A stretch of 58,361 nt of DNA from a virus. This document shows positions 16,309 through 24,178 of this stretch, in pieces; the stretch's first letter is position 1; the number at the start of each line of letters is the position of its first letter. The DNA is taken from the IMG/VR virus record IMGVR_UViG_3300046524_000088, positions 1 to 58,361 of that record; one strand, given 5' to 3'. Below the pieces are notes generated by a model. It ran no database searches, was not told the DNA's origin, and worked only from the letters and a program-made list of their open reading frames with translations. The translations under genes and the position numbers were made by a program.

Positions 16309-18606
16309 TTAGCGCAGCAAGCGCCGCTCGGTGTAATGAATGATCGTGCTGTTGAGCGTGATCGGTTGGTAGGCATCGCTGTTACCCGAGAACAGCAGCG
16401 AGATATTCTCAGCGGTTCCGTAGAGATCGCCCTCGGCCGGCAGCAGAGATTGCCCATCCCATGTGAAGGCATCCCAGACAAATGAATCCCAGAAGCTAGA
16501 TGTCAGGCTGGACGCAAGGATCTGATTGGTATTCTGCGAAAACTCCGCGCTTCCGTAGCCGATGGACGAGGACATATTGAACGTCGAGTAGCCAAGTCCA
16601 GTTACCTCCATCGCAGCCTTGCGGAAGGTCTTCAGTTGGCGCGGGCCTTTGAAATGGTTGTACGTCAGATAGGCAAGCCAGTTGATCGGCTGCCCGTCGA
16701 ACGATGTTCCAATCTCGGCCTGTCGCACGTAGCCGTCCGACGAGCCGAAGTAAATCTCTTCGCGACCGCTGGCGCCTTCCAGCGAACTGATACAGGTCAC
16801 ATCATGCGGGAACGTCATTGTCGTCATGCCAAGCATCTTGTCGCCGGAATAGGTGACGAAAACCGCATCGCCGTCAGTGAAGAACAGGCGGTATTGGTTC
16901 TTCTTGCGCACGATGCAGGACGCGGCGGCCAATCCCACCTTGCCGTTGAGGAATGGTGTCAGCTTGTCAGAGATCAGGCTGTTGGTGAAGTTGCCAAATT
17001 TCTGTGTCGTCGCCAGCGTGGACAGGCCTTGCGTATCGAACGATAGCACGCCGTTGATAAGTTGCATGGTGAACGGTTCGCACCCGCTCTCGTAGCTGTA
17101 CGGTACGAGGTTAAAGTCATCCTCATCGTTTCCGTATAGAACGAAGGTACCGTTCTTGGTCTTAATCGCCATCGCGCCGGAAGTCTCTGATCCTGGGAGC
17201 GCCAGCATATCGGTGATGTCGTCGCCGCATGTCAGTTCACCTGCACCGAATATCGGGTTGTAGCTGTATGGTGCGCCGGGGCCGGAAAACTGCGCCGAGC
17301 TGGCGAAGGAGAGGAATAACGCGTTCTTCAGGATCTCAATACAGGTCGGAGCATCAACAGGCATACCGGTGTTAATCGGCACGAACACGGTACCGTCGAA
17401 CTCAAAGGCGCGGTTCACGCCATCGCAGCCGTACATTCGAAGCGTGCCTAACTGGCCGCCAAAGTTCCAGTTCTTGAAGTCGTAGCGGCCATTCGGCAAC
17501 AGCGTGATCGCCGTATCCGCCGTGGTCGCGTTGACCGTAGCCAAGCCACTAACCTTCAATGCCTCGCCGCTGGTGAAAGTGCCAGTCACAGAGGTAAATA
17601 CCAGACTGCCAACAGGACTATCGGACCATACGCCGTCGCGCAGCAGAACACGCTGAGCGACCGCTGTAGCACCCGACGTTGCACCGGTGACCGTATCGCC
17701 ATCCTCGATCTCTACAGCGATTAGATGAGCCGTATGCACGCCCGACTGCGTGCCGGTCGTGTTGATCGCTGTTCCGCCTGAAGTAGCAGAAAGCTGGAAG
17801 TCATTCACGCCAGCGCTGACCACGTAGTAATCAACGCCAGCTGTGAAACCGGTAGGCAACGCACCCGTGGTTGACAGATCAACCTGCTGCCCGTTCACAA
17901 GTCCATGGGCCGTCCACGAGATCACCCCGGGCGAAGCAATGGTGATCGTCACTGTAGACGATCGCTGTGCAAACGCAATCTCGCGGCCCAGTGCGACAGC
18001 TACCCAGCCTGCAACGGAATCCTTGTACATCGCCGCCGACATGCTTCCTACGGCGTTGCGGAATGCGTAGACGTTGCCGCCGTACTGGTGCACGCCGAGG
18101 ATAGCGCCATCACCAGGAACCTTATCAATCAGCGCCCGGTAGACGTTTGCGGCCAGCGCAGTATAGGAGGCGTCAAGTGCTGGAGTAGCGGCCGAGCCAG
18201 GAGCCTGAGCGCCGGCCGACGTGCCGACCACCGTAGCACCCACCTTCAGCGATGCAGCCGTGAACACGCCTGTAATCTTGGTCAGCACCAGAACGGTCGC
18301 GCTCTCGATGGCAATCACGGTACCGAAGACCGTGGCTGCAGCATTGGTCACCACGTCGCCGACGACCACAGCAGACGACAGTGTTACGGACAGCCGCGCA
18401 TACGTCGCCGAGGATGGGCGCGCAAGGCCGCTGTACCGCTCGTAACCGGCGCAAGTCGCATAGCCACCACGTACGCCAATCTCTACATTCACGCCATAGC
18501 GCAGACCGCCGTCGAACATCTCGATTGGAGGCGTGACCTGATCCAGACCGCCGACGAATGGGAAGTACTGGGTTTTGACAGGAGGAAGTTGAACTTTAAT
18601 TGCCAT
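16309..18606 (-). CDS. tail nozzle protein (T7 gp12-like, large) with Ig/FCCH-like insertions
   Basis: A 765-residue beta-rich protein beginning MAIKVQLPPVKTQYFPFVGG, with GLRYGVNVEIGVRGGYATC near the start, typical of nozzle or stabilisation proteins of short-tailed phages. Three repeat-like insertions are visible: about 85-135, about 230-310 (VISWTAHGLVNGQQVDLSTT, an FCCH-like signature seen in phage structural proteins) and about 315-375. I use the ATG at 18606 rather than the TTG six codons upstream. It lies next to the adaptor gene, as expected. Confidence 0.7.
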   Translation of the reverse strand: MAIKVQLPPVKTQYFPFVGGLDQVTPPIEMFDGGLRYGVNVEIGVRGGYATCAGYERYSGLARPSSATYARLSVTLSSAVVVGDVVTNAAATVFGTVIAIESATVLVLTKITGVFTAASLKVGATVVGTSAGAQAPGSAATPALDASYTALAANVYRALIDKVPGDGAILGVHQYGGNVYAFRNAVGSMSAAMYKDSVAGWVAVALGREIAFAQRSSTVTITIASPGVISWTAHGLVNGQQVDLSTTGALPTGFTAGVDYYVVSAGVNDFQLSATSGGTAINTTGTQSGVHTAHLIAVEIEDGDTVTGATSGATAVAQRVLLRDGVWSDSPVGSLVFTSVTGTFTSGEALKVSGLATVNATTADTAITLLPNGRYDFKNWNFGGQLGTLRMYGCDGVNRAFEFDGTVFVPINTGMPVDAPTCIEILKNALFLSFASSAQFSGPGAPYSYNPIFGAGELTCGDDITDMLALPGSETSGAMAIKTKNGTFVLYGNDEDDFNLVPYSYESGCEPFTMQLINGVLSFDTQGLSTLATTQKFGNFTNSLISDKLTPFLNGKVGLAAASCIVRKKNQYRLFFTDGDAVFVTYSGDKMLGMTTMTFPHDVTCISSLEGASGREEIYFGSSDGYVRQAEIGTSFDGQPINWLAYLTYNHFKGPRQLKTFRKAAMEVTGLGYSTFNMSSSIGYGSAEFSQNTNQILASSLTSSFWDSFVWDAFTWDGQSLLPAEGDLYGTAENISLLFSGNSDAYQPITLNSTIIHYTERRLLR

Positions 18607-18616
18607 CTTGTTCTCG

Positions 18617-19306
18617 TTAGGCAAGCGGCAAACGGTGGTTCATACGCGGCAACTGCGTACGTTCCATACGATTCATCATTTTCTTGTAGAGGCGATCACC
18701 GTCCTGCATGACCTCTACCGCACCAGTGAAGCGGCCATATTTGACCATCGCCAAATAGACGGCCAGCGAATGAAACTCTGCCGGGTATCGTGGCGTGTCA
18801 GCATCAAGTGCCATCTTCGTGACAGAGCGCTGGTACTTGCCTGATATACGATACACATCCATTGGCAACGGGCCAATCAACAATTCCATAGCATCGCCCA
18901 CTGTGTAATGGATTGGTCGGCTGTTGGTCTGTGGTCCAGTGTTGTACATCCAGTCCCACGCTTCATAATCGATATACCCAAGTTCGCCTTCGTCAGTGAC
19001 TCCGGCCGACAGCAGATAGCACTTGATCGTACGCTCACGCCACACGCGCAGATCGGTTACTGGAACAATGCAGTCAGCGGCGGCATATGAACCATCGCCA
19101 ACTACCGTGTTCAACGTGAACGTGTTTGCCATGAAGCGCCAGTTGTCATGCTCCTGCTGTAGCTCCATGTCCGCATCGGCTATCCACTTGACCAGGCGTG
19201 CATATTCGCCAGTCTGACCGACTACGGTAGTCGGGCCAGTGCCGGCCGCCCTGACCTCTACGGCAAGGGCTTGCACAAGCTGCAGGAAGGTCTGGGCGAC
19301 GGCCAT
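18617..19306 (-). CDS. head-tail adaptor / tail-tube A-like protein
   Basis: A 229-residue protein beginning MAVAQTFLQLVQALAVEVRA, with a helical N-terminal domain (WIADADMELQQEHDNWRFM), a beta-rich middle and a helical C-terminus (EFHSLAVYLAMVKYGRF). This organisation and its place directly before the nozzle match the T7 gp11/P22 gp4 type of adaptor that docks on the portal. The assignment relies on family resemblance remembered, not searched. Confidence 0.65.
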   Translation of the reverse strand: MAVAQTFLQLVQALAVEVRAAGTGPTTVVGQTGEYARLVKWIADADMELQQEHDNWRFMANTFTLNTVVGDGSYAAADCIVPVTDLRVWRERTIKCYLLSAGVTDEGELGYIDYEAWDWMYNTGPQTNSRPIHYTVGDAMELLIGPLPMDVYRISGKYQRSVTKMALDADTPRYPAEFHSLAVYLAMVKYGRFTGAVEVMQDGDRLYKKMMNRMERTQLPRMNHRLPLA

Positions 19307-19311
19307 GACAG

Positions 19312-19881
19312 TTAGCCCAGTTCAGCCAGCACGGCGCGCTGCCACGATGGCCCCAGCGGGTTCAGATCGCGGGTGATGGCGAAGTCGTACTTGATCGACG
19401 TGAATGGAACTTGCACGATCTGCCGGATGCCTTCCTCGTCAAAGACATCCTTCTGCGAGTAGCGGGTTTGCTTCATGCGTAGCAGACGGTCCACGAAGTA
19501 GCGTGGCACGGTCTTGGTCTCACCACGGCGGAACAGTTCCAGCCGACCATTGATGTTGATTTCGAAAATCTGCTCGGCTTGCGGATCGGTCGTGACGCCG
19601 ATACGGATCTCGACCGGTTCAGCCATGAAGGCCATCATCGAGATGTAGTCGTCGTCCATCGGCTGATCGGTGACTTGCGCCAGAACAACCTTGTCCAGCG
19701 CCTCGCTGGCGGGGCCGGTGCTGCGCATGGTTCGCTCAGGTACGCCGCCGATTTCCTGATCGGACACCATACTCTCGCCAGTTGGCGCAGCAACGTAGGA
19801 GGCGGCCATTGCCGGCGCTACCGTAGCAGCGGTTGCCAAGGTGGCAGCAGTGGCGATTTTCTTTGCGTATTGACGTGTCAT
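19312..19881 (-). CDS. virion-region protein with signal-peptide-like N-terminus
   Basis: A 189-residue protein. The first 27 residues (MTRQYAKKIATAATLATAAT and on to VAPAMAAS) look like a Sec signal with an AMA cleavage site, unusual inside a structural operon. The rest is soluble and conserved-looking (EPVEIRIGVTTDPQAEQIFE). It lies between the HNH gene and the adaptor. I do not recognise its function; it may instead be a virion protein with an amphipathic N-terminus. Confidence 0.5.
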   Translation of the reverse strand: MTRQYAKKIATAATLATAATVAPAMAASYVAAPTGESMVSDQEIGGVPERTMRSTGPASEALDKVVLAQVTDQPMDDDYISMMAFMAEPVEIRIGVTTDPQAEQIFEININGRLELFRRGETKTVPRYFVDRLLRMKQTRYSQKDVFDEEGIRQIVQVPFTSIKYDFAITRDLNPLGPSWQRAVLAELG

Positions 19882-19902
19882 GCTGAAACTCCTTGAAGGG
19901 GT

Positions 19903-19918
19903 GCCGCCAGAAGGCGGC
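19903..19918 (-). other. intercistronic hairpin
   Basis: GCCGCC/GGCGGC with a four-base loop, in the gap between the HNH gene and the 189-residue gene. There is no T tract, so RNA stabilisation or processing is more likely than termination. Confidence 0.5.
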
Positions 19919-19929
19919 CATGTGTTTAA

Positions 19930-20628
19930 TTACCTAAAATTCTTTTTTCTAGGTAACTTTTTTGCTGCGATCATTTTATCTCGTGTCTCTGGTGTAGCCC
20001 AGGCTTTTATTCTTCCCCTGGCAAGAGCTTCTAATTGCTTTTGTTTAGCATCTTCTGATAACTCTCGTCTATTTCTAGACTGTTCTGTTGGGGTGGCCCA
20101 TCTTACATTCCCCAACTTGTAATCCCCATCTTTGTCTGGATATCGATCCAATGTCTTACCATCTGGGCGCTCTCCGACATCTAGCAAAAACTTGGAAAAT
20201 CCATCCTCTCCAAGCCACTGTTCACAAATACCGATCCCACGCCCACCATACAGATGGTAGTTTGGTGCTTTAGGATTCAAACATCGCTGCTTCATTGAAG
20301 CCCATGTTTTGTATGTTCTAGAGGTGACACGCTTACCATCATCATTCAATCCTGCCGCATGACCGTGTTTTTGATTCTCTTTATTAAATTCAGCCATTAC
20401 TTCTTTTTGAAAGCAACCGCAGGAATTTGTTTGACCTTTTCTCAGTGCTAGACTAAGGGCAATGCATGTCCCTCCACAGTCACAAACACATCTCCAATGT
20501 GTTCTCTTTGGTTTTAAGAAAACTCGCTCAACAACGGTTAATCTTGAAAACCTCTGTCCTACCAAATCGATAACCCTATTAGGATTATTCGCAAGCAGTG
20601 CCGCGATTCGTATTTTCTTTCCATCCAT
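19930..20628 (-). CDS. free-standing HNH-family homing endonuclease
   Basis: A 232-residue protein, A/T-rich compared with its neighbours. The N-terminal part has a zinc-finger-like region (WRCVCDCGG and NSCGC). The C-terminal part has the signature GRGIGICEQWL, then TLDRYPDKDGDYKLGNVRWA and QSRNRR, typical of phage-borne HNH endonucleases inserted between structural genes. It interrupts the capsid-tail operon. Its ribosome site is enclosed by an inverted repeat (20633-20683), a known device to limit expression of such genes. Confidence 0.75.
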   Translation of the reverse strand: MDGKKIRIAALLANNPNRVIDLVGQRFSRLTVVERVFLKPKRTHWRCVCDCGGTCIALSLALRKGQTNSCGCFQKEVMAEFNKENQKHGHAAGLNDDGKRVTSRTYKTWASMKQRCLNPKAPNYHLYGGRGIGICEQWLGEDGFSKFLLDVGERPDGKTLDRYPDKDGDYKLGNVRWATPTEQSRNRRELSEDAKQKQLEALARGRIKAWATPETRDKMIAAKKLPRKKNFR

Positions 20629-20632
20629 TATC

Positions 20633-20683
20633 GATACTCCATTAAATTAAGAAATTACCATAATTCAATTTTAATGGAGTATC
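20633..20683 (-). promoter_or_regulatory. perfect 14-bp inverted repeat masking the HNH ribosome site
   Basis: GATACTCCATTAAA (20633-20646) is exactly complementary to TTTAATGGAGTATC (20670-20683). On the minus-strand transcript the 3' arm contains GGAG, eight bases before the HNH ATG. Long read-through transcripts would fold and hide the site. T4 homing endonuclease genes such as I-TevI use this arrangement. Confidence 0.75.
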
Positions 20684-20701
20684 TTGTTTTGCAACAGCCT
20701 T

Positions 20702-21283
20702 TTATGCTACTGAATCTGAGAAGGGTGAAATTTCTGACCCACTTTGGGTAACGAAGCCACGCACGGCCCACGCGGTAGCGCTGATGTCTTCGAACTCCAC
20801 CCAGTCACCGATATCCACGCCGCCGGTCGTGGTGCCGTTCAGCGTGAAGGTGTCGTCGGTAGTGCCGGCGCGCCAAGTGCGAGGGGCATCGGTAGCGGAG
20901 TCAGTGGTCGATGCACCGATCACAGTACCCTGCATGACATCCGTACCAACTACGGACTTGATGATGTAACCGGACGTATTCACCTCACCAACCACGAAGC
21001 GGTAACGAGCACCGCCGCCAGTTGCGGCAGGCAGTGTATAGGTTGCGGCAGCGCCAGCCACGGTCAGCAGACAAGTGCGGCCCTCGTGCAACTTCTCCGT
21101 GATGGAGCCGGTAGCGATCAGAGTAACTACGCGACGCGCTAGGTCAGCCATGCGGCCCAGCGCTTGGACAGGGAACGTGTATTCGGTGCCGCTGTCGATG
21201 GTGTAAACGATGCTGGCCGCTTTGCGGAACTTGAGGAACATTTCGACAACAGCGGTTTTGAAATGACGAGTAAGCAGAGACAT
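20702..21283 (-). CDS. capsid-region structural protein (hypothetical)
   Basis: A 193-residue protein. The ATG at 21283 has GGAG upstream (TGGAGTTACATC). The first 25 residues are helical (MSLLTRHFKTAVVEMFL), and the rest is beta-rich and Thr/Gly-rich (ATYTLPAATGGGARYRFVVG). It lies two genes downstream of the capsid gene, as small decoration or head-fibre proteins often do. Family unknown. Confidence 0.55.
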   Translation of the reverse strand: MSLLTRHFKTAVVEMFLKFRKAASIVYTIDSGTEYTFPVQALGRMADLARRVVTLIATGSITEKLHEGRTCLLTVAGAAATYTLPAATGGGARYRFVVGEVNTSGYIIKSVVGTDVMQGTVIGASTTDSATDAPRTWRAGTTDDTFTLNGTTTGGVDIGDWVEFEDISATAWAVRGFVTQSGSEISPFSDSVA

Positions 21284-21363
21284 GATGTAACTCCATTTGT
21301 TTGATTGGTAGCCCCGAAGGGCCACCGGTTTTGATGCTCTCTTGATTTACGAACAGGCCGGGA

Positions 21364-21861
21364 TTACGAGGTCTGTGGACGTTCAGGCAGCACGCCACAT
21401 GGAACCACTGCCGAAGCCGTAACACCGGAGGCAGTCCAGCTAGACGATCCCATGGTCCAGGCTGCCGCCGATGGCGCAGTACGCACCAGCAGATAGCCCA
21501 GAGTCATGAAGTCATCTGGTAGCACAGGGAACTGCGGAGCATTGATGAATGCGCCGACAGTGGTGGTCACGCCGGTAACGGTCGGCTCGATGGTGCCTTG
21601 GCAAACTTGGATCGTGCTGTCGGCCTTGGTGCCGAAGACCAGCACGGTCGCCTTGTTCACGCCCAGCGACGGGAATGCAACGCCGGTGTTGGCGTCGGTA
21701 GTTGGCGTGGCCGTGTTGGTCTGTGCTGCCAGACCGGTGACGTACTTGCCGCCGATCATGCCGGCGGTAGTTGCCGTGGTGGTGTAGGTGCTAGTGGTGC
21801 CTTTGGTCAGCCCACTATTCACCGTACCCATGGTAATGCCGCGATACTTGATTTGGTCCAT
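21364..21861 (-). CDS. capsid decoration-like protein
   Basis: A 165-residue, Thr/Gly/Ala-rich, beta-strand protein beginning MDQIKYRGITMGTVNSG, with AAGGAAAG upstream. It directly follows the major capsid gene in transcription, the usual place of a head decoration or stabilisation protein. No motif specific to one family is visible. Confidence 0.55.
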   Translation of the reverse strand: MDQIKYRGITMGTVNSGLTKGTTSTYTTTATTAGMIGGKYVTGLAAQTNTATPTTDANTGVAFPSLGVNKATVLVFGTKADSTIQVCQGTIEPTVTGVTTTVGAFINAPQFPVLPDDFMTLGYLLVRTAPSAAAWTMGSSSWTASGVTASAVVPCGVLPERPQTS

Positions 21862-21887
21862 GATTCTTTCCTTTAAAGTTTCGAGAT

Positions 21888-21905
21888 ATCCCGCCTAAGC
21901 GGGAC
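21888..21905 (-). other. hairpin downstream of the major capsid gene
   Basis: CCCGC/GCGGG with a four-base loop immediately after the capsid stop, without a T tract. It could protect the abundant capsid mRNA from 3' decay. Confidence 0.5.
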
Positions 21906-21911
21906 ACCGTA

Positions 21912-22955
21912 TTACGACAGGTTGGTGATGCCAGCCTCGATCACGCCGATCCAGCCAGGATTGGTGACGACAGCGGCCGACCAGAACATGGCGCCAACAT
22001 AGCCGCGCTGACCGAATGGGTCATCCTTGGTCTTCTGCTTGGCAGGGATGTGCGTCACATCGAAGTTGGCATTCAGCGCCACGTCGTTCACGCACTCTTC
22101 CGCGCAGACGATGAACGGGTACACGTCGATATTGGTACCGGTGGTCGAGTACAGACCGGTGGAGGCCACGGTGGCGCCAGCATCCTGATAGGCAGCCAGT
22201 TCAGGCGAGGTGATGAAGCGGAAGTTGTTGCAACTCCCGAATTCGTACTCGTTGATCGGCTGACGGTTCGCGTACTTCGCAATCGGCACGAAGTCTTCCA
22301 GGCGACGGATGTCATGCTCACCATCGGTATGGCAGAACACGAAGTACGATGCCTCGATGGCCGACGTGTCGTAGGCTGGGCCGGGGGCAAGAATCTTGGT
22401 CTTCATCTTGCCGTGGTTCGACTTCAGCGTGCGGGACATCAGCGACAGCGCGTTGTACGTGATCGTGGTCGACACGGTAGCGCGGGTGGTGCCGCCTGCA
22501 TATTGCACTGTGCTGGCCGCCTTCATGACACCGTAGCGGATCATCTCGCGGACCAGCGGCATGCGCTCGGCAGTCTGCATCTTCTGATCGTTCGGGATGT
22601 CGTCCTCGTGCAGGTCGGCGGCCTTGTCGGTGTAGCTATACAGGCAGGCGTACTGCTGGATAACGACAGTCACATCGCGGTAGGTCAGCGATTCGGCACG
22701 AGGCGTCACGCCCTCTTGCACCTGATGCGCGGCAGTGTTCACCGACCAGCGGTTGATCGTGTTGGAATTGGTCGTGGCACCGCCGGTTGGAATGCGCGCA
22801 CGGTAGATGATGTTATCGCCGCGATTCTTTGGGAACGGCTTCATCGAGCAGCCGATGGCCAAGACTTCGACCGGTTCGGCGATGGCGAGCATCTCGCCCT
22901 TGATGATATTAATCCGTCCCGCTGGACTGCCGTAAGTTTGAATGTTCTGAGTCAT
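21912..22955 (-). CDS. major capsid protein, N4-gp56 family
   Basis: A 347-residue protein beginning MTQNIQTYGSPAGRINIIKG, with features of the N4-gp56-like HK97-fold capsid family: TYRDVTVVIQQYACLYSYTDKA and the C-terminal DPFGQRGYVGAMFWSAAVV. The codon-1 alternative is a GTG lying inside the AAAGGTGAG ribosome site, so the ATG at 22955 is chosen. It follows the scaffold gene, as expected. Confidence 0.85.
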   Translation of the reverse strand: MTQNIQTYGSPAGRINIIKGEMLAIAEPVEVLAIGCSMKPFPKNRGDNIIYRARIPTGGATTNSNTINRWSVNTAAHQVQEGVTPRAESLTYRDVTVVIQQYACLYSYTDKAADLHEDDIPNDQKMQTAERMPLVREMIRYGVMKAASTVQYAGGTTRATVSTTITYNALSLMSRTLKSNHGKMKTKILAPGPAYDTSAIEASYFVFCHTDGEHDIRRLEDFVPIAKYANRQPINEYEFGSCNNFRFITSPELAAYQDAGATVASTGLYSTTGTNIDVYPFIVCAEECVNDVALNANFDVTHIPAKQKTKDDPFGQRGYVGAMFWSAAVVTNPGWIGVIEAGITNLS

Positions 22956-22960
22956 GATAC

Positions 22961-23899
22961 TCACCTTTTATTTGATTGCCGGAAGTTGCTTTTGCTGGCT
23001 ACCTTGTTGTAGCCAAACATCATCTCTTCTTCCGGCGTCAACTTCGATTGGGTAGCGGCAGGTGCGGGTACGCCTGTTGGCGTCACTGCACTTGCCAGTC
23101 TTCCCTGCTTTTTCTGCTGGGCGCGCTGTGCGTCCTTGAACTCCGACAGGTAGCGCGACGCCAGCACCGGGTTGTCGGTGTAGGTGATCACGTTCTGCAA
23201 GTCGGCCGGCTTGGTGCTCACCCACGTCGCAAACTCTGGGGAGTCCTTGACGGTGGCGAAGTCCGGATGTTCAGCCTTCAGCGCGACGACCGAATCGTTA
23301 TAACGACGGTCATCTGCTTCCTTTTGCAACCGCTTGGCGCTGGCTTCGATCTGTTCGTTGATCTGCTCCTGCGTCATGCCAGGTTGCTCGGATGCACGGT
23401 TGCCAGCTTTCGCTACGGCTTTCAAGGCCACAGCCAGCGGGCCGCCCAGTTCTGGGAAATCCTCGGCTACCTTGTCCGCACCTTGCATTGCGGCGGTCAA
23501 CTCATCGTCAACGGGCGCTGGTTCGGGGGCTGGCTTCGGTTCCAACTGTTTCAACTTACGGTTGATGTCTCCGATTTCGCCGTGCAACTTTCGGACGGCA
23601 ACGGGGTCACCATTGGACGCTATGGCGCGAACTTCTTCCTTGAAGGCAGCAAGCTTTTCCTCCAGTAGCTGAGCAGCATCTTTTGGCTGTTCCGCTACTG
23701 GCTGAGTTTGCCCACCATCCTCTTGAGCATTGCTCGGTACATCGTTGGCCGGGATGCTTTCCGGCTGAGCCGTCTGGTTCTGCGGTACGTCAGCAGGGAG
23801 CGTGTTACCGCTGCGTGCGTTATACCCGGCCATCATCGCCGCCATTGCTTCGGCGTCGGTCTGTTCCGTTTCGGCTCCGGTTTCTGTTACATCGCTCAT
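22961..23899 (-). CDS. capsid scaffolding protein
   Basis: A 312-residue, acidic, Gln/Ala/Pro-rich protein with a disordered N-terminal 75 residues, a helical core (about 80-270) and a C-terminal LTPEEEMMFGYNKVASKSNF followed by a basic end. High helix and charge content, low complexity, and location between portal and capsid identify it as the scaffold. AGGAG lies nine bases before the ATG. Confidence 0.8.
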   Translation of the reverse strand: MSDVTETGAETEQTDAEAMAAMMAGYNARSGNTLPADVPQNQTAQPESIPANDVPSNAQEDGGQTQPVAEQPKDAAQLLEEKLAAFKEEVRAIASNGDPVAVRKLHGEIGDINRKLKQLEPKPAPEPAPVDDELTAAMQGADKVAEDFPELGGPLAVALKAVAKAGNRASEQPGMTQEQINEQIEASAKRLQKEADDRRYNDSVVALKAEHPDFATVKDSPEFATWVSTKPADLQNVITYTDNPVLASRYLSEFKDAQRAQQKKQGRLASAVTPTGVPAPAATQSKLTPEEEMMFGYNKVASKSNFRQSNKR

Positions 23900-23921
23900 C
23901 GCGTCTTACTCCTAAAAATCA

Positions 23922-23944
23922 CCAGCCTTTCGACTGGCTAAATC
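23922..23944 (-). other. GAAA-tetraloop hairpin before the scaffold gene
   Basis: On the minus strand, CCAGTC-GAAA-GGCTGG is followed by TGATTTTTAGG. The short U run suggests weak termination or pausing between the packaging genes and the capsid genes, which could set different levels for portal and capsid. The hairpin itself is at 23922-23937; the feature start covers the arms only. Confidence 0.4.
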
Positions 23945-23957
23945 GACAGGGGGAGGA

Positions 23958-24176
23958 TTAACCTGCGCCTGCCACGTTCTTTGCGTCTGGCTCACCGAGC
24001 GCGATCAACTTCTTGATCGCGTCGATTTGCCAGCACAGAGCAATACGTTCGCTCTCTTGAATGCTCGGTACTTCCAGCCTGTTGCGATAAGTTGCCAGCA
24101 ACGGCTTGTAATGTTTCATCAGCTTCTGCCACGTCTCGCTCTGGCATTCATGCGGTGTCAGGATCATCTTGCTCAT
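23958..24176 (-). CDS. small conserved-looking protein after the portal gene
   Basis: A 72-residue protein beginning MSKMILTPHECQSETWQKLM, helical, with a start two bases after the portal stop. Many short-tailed phages have a small gene between portal and scaffold. No domain is recognised. Confidence 0.6.
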   Translation of the reverse strand: MSKMILTPHECQSETWQKLMKHYKPLLATYRNRLEVPSIQESERIALCWQIDAIKKLIALGEPDAKNVAGAG

Positions 24177-24178
24177 GG

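Noticed and set aside
22050-23012. 320-residue plus ORF opposite the capsid gene
   Set aside because: Antisense shadow of the major capsid and scaffold genes.
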